A stretch of DNA of 64,000 nt from Liriodendron chinense (Eukaryota; Streptophyta; Magnoliopsida; Magnoliales; Magnoliaceae). The stretch lies in NCBI GenBank assembly GCA_003013855.2, contig ML058337.1, positions 1,550,001 through 1,614,000 on the forward strand. Direction: 5' to 3'. The position numbers and the translations under genes are program-made. A model generated the notes under the pieces. That model did not search any database, had not been told where the DNA came from, and worked only from the letters and a program-made list of their open reading frames with translations. Below are positions 63,386 through 64,000 of the stretch, piece by piece. Position 1 is the stretch's first letter, and every line of letters starts with the position of its first letter.

Positions 63386-64000
63386 CTAGGGATAATATCG
63401 TAGCAAGTGTTCCACATGCCAAGGGCGACGTACGGGCTTTCCCTGCATGTCTTCAAGATAATAGGTACCGGGTCGCACAATCCTAATAACCCGATAAGGG
63501 CCTTCCCAATTTGGATCCAGCGAACGAGAAGGGACTCCGAGTTTTTGTCTTAGGACCAAATCTCCAAGCTGGAAGGATCTAGGCCGAACCTTGGCATTTC
63601 GATAACGAGCAATACGTTGTTGATATGCTGCCGCTCGTACTTGGGAGGCGTTTCTACGTTCTTCTAAGAGATCGAGATGAAGGCGAAGGTCTTCCTGATT
63701 ACTCGCGGGGTCATATTGATCGATTCGATACAAGGGCACTTGAATTTCCACTAGTACTACTGCGTCGACACCAAATGCTAAGGAAAAGGGGGTTTCACCC
63801 GTTGATGTACGAGTTGTAGTCCTATATGCCCATAATACTTCTGGCAGAAGTTCTGGCCACATACCTTTACATTCACCTAATTTAGTCTTTAAGTGGTGTT
63901 TGATGATTTTATTCACTGCCTCGACCTGCTCATTCGCCTGAGGATGATATGGGGAAGTGCGGAGATTATGTATCTTCCACTTTTCACAGAATTCGTCAAA
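63386..64000 (-). CDS. gag-pol: Element 4 gag-pol, integrase C-terminal part (continues off-window)
   Basis: Open to the window edge, stop at 63386. It covers the integrase region from FDEFCEKWKI through HPQANEQVEAVNK (catalytic Glu), WAYRTTTRTSTGETPFSLAF and the C-terminal DPNWEGPYRVI...HVEHLLRYYP. It is nearly the same as Element 2 over the same stretch. NGQVEA of Element 2 is NEQVEA here, a change at a usually conserved Gly beside the active site. Confidence 0.93.
   Translation of the reverse strand, partial: FDEFCEKWKIHNLRTSPYHPQANEQVEAVNKIIKHHLKTKLGECKGMWPELLPEVLWAYRTTTRTSTGETPFSLAFGVDAVVLVEIQVPLYRIDQYDPASNQEDLRLHLDLLEERRNASQVRAAAYQQRIARYRNAKVRPRSFQLGDLVLRQKLGVPSRSLDPNWEGPYRVIRIVRPGTYYLEDMQGKPVRRPWHVEHLLRYYP

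Larger units (their letters stand above)
59058..64000 (-). mobile_element. Element 4: Tat-lineage retrotransposon of the Element 2 family (partial)
   Basis: It has the same order as Element 2: 3' LTR (59058-60148), purine tract, antisense gene (60590-62787) and minus-strand gag-pol 3' end (63386 onward). Proteins are highly similar to Element 2, but the LTR is longer (1091 against 913 bp) and the accessory gene is more damaged. Confidence 0.95.

Noticed and set aside
1..64000. tRNA or rRNA genes, CRISPR arrays, bacterial operons
   Set aside because: No cloverleaf or rRNA sequence noticed, and regular repeats are LTR minisatellites without CRISPR repeat-spacer structure. The content is eukaryotic retrotransposons.

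Overview
This is a nuclear plant (angiosperm) repeat cluster, not a gene-rich or bacterial region. Almost every base belongs to Ty3/gypsy LTR retrotransposons inserted into one another, plus one large CACTA-like DNA transposon. Foldback repeats of the 'gtgggccccaccatgatg' type are, from memory, common in magnoliid genomes. That taxonomic guess is weak. I see no rRNA, tRNA, CRISPR or intact host gene.

Layout. 1-18109: Element 1, + strand, an Athila/Tat-like element coding only gag and protease, whose 5' LTR runs off the left edge. Element 2 sits inside its gag frame at 2651-13234, minus strand, flanked by CGCCA repeats. Element 2 is a complete Tat-lineage element with indistinguishable 913-bp LTRs, an uninterrupted 1835-codon gag-pol and an antisense accessory gene. 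18110-29863: Element 5, + strand, an old Tat-like element cut by Element 1. It has a decayed pol, a decayed antisense plant-mobile-domain gene, arrays of short palindromes and a 3' LTR. 29864-30528: remnant of an Athila-like LTR that Element 5 entered. 30529-34617: decayed 3' part of a minus-strand Tat/Ogre-like element.

34618-44567: a 9.95-kb CACTA-like element with GACGGAC/GTCCGTC subterminal repeats and no visible transposase. It carries exon-intron fragments of two unrelated host genes, a Fes1/HspBP1-type Hsp70 exchange factor and exportin-1 (XPO1/CRM1). 44571-46017: 3' end of another minus-strand Athila/Tat-like element. 46018-59057: a Tekay/Del-type chromovirus with a C-terminal chromodomain. 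Its two LTRs face opposite ways, and two solo LTRs with perfect 5-bp duplications (TTGGC, TTAGG) lie inside it. 59058-64000: Element 4, minus strand, same family as Element 2, inserted into the chromovirus 3' LTR and running off the right edge.

Order of events. Nesting and LTR divergence agree. Element 5 and the chromovirus are old and decayed. Element 1 is younger (LTRs about 2% different by eye). Element 2 is youngest (no LTR difference found). Elements 2 and 4 and Element 5 each carry an antisense gene downstream of pol, but the two genes are unrelated in their N-terminal domains. Three LTR families carry tandem arrays of short palindromes. The most novel observation is the CACTA-like element that combined pieces of two host genes.
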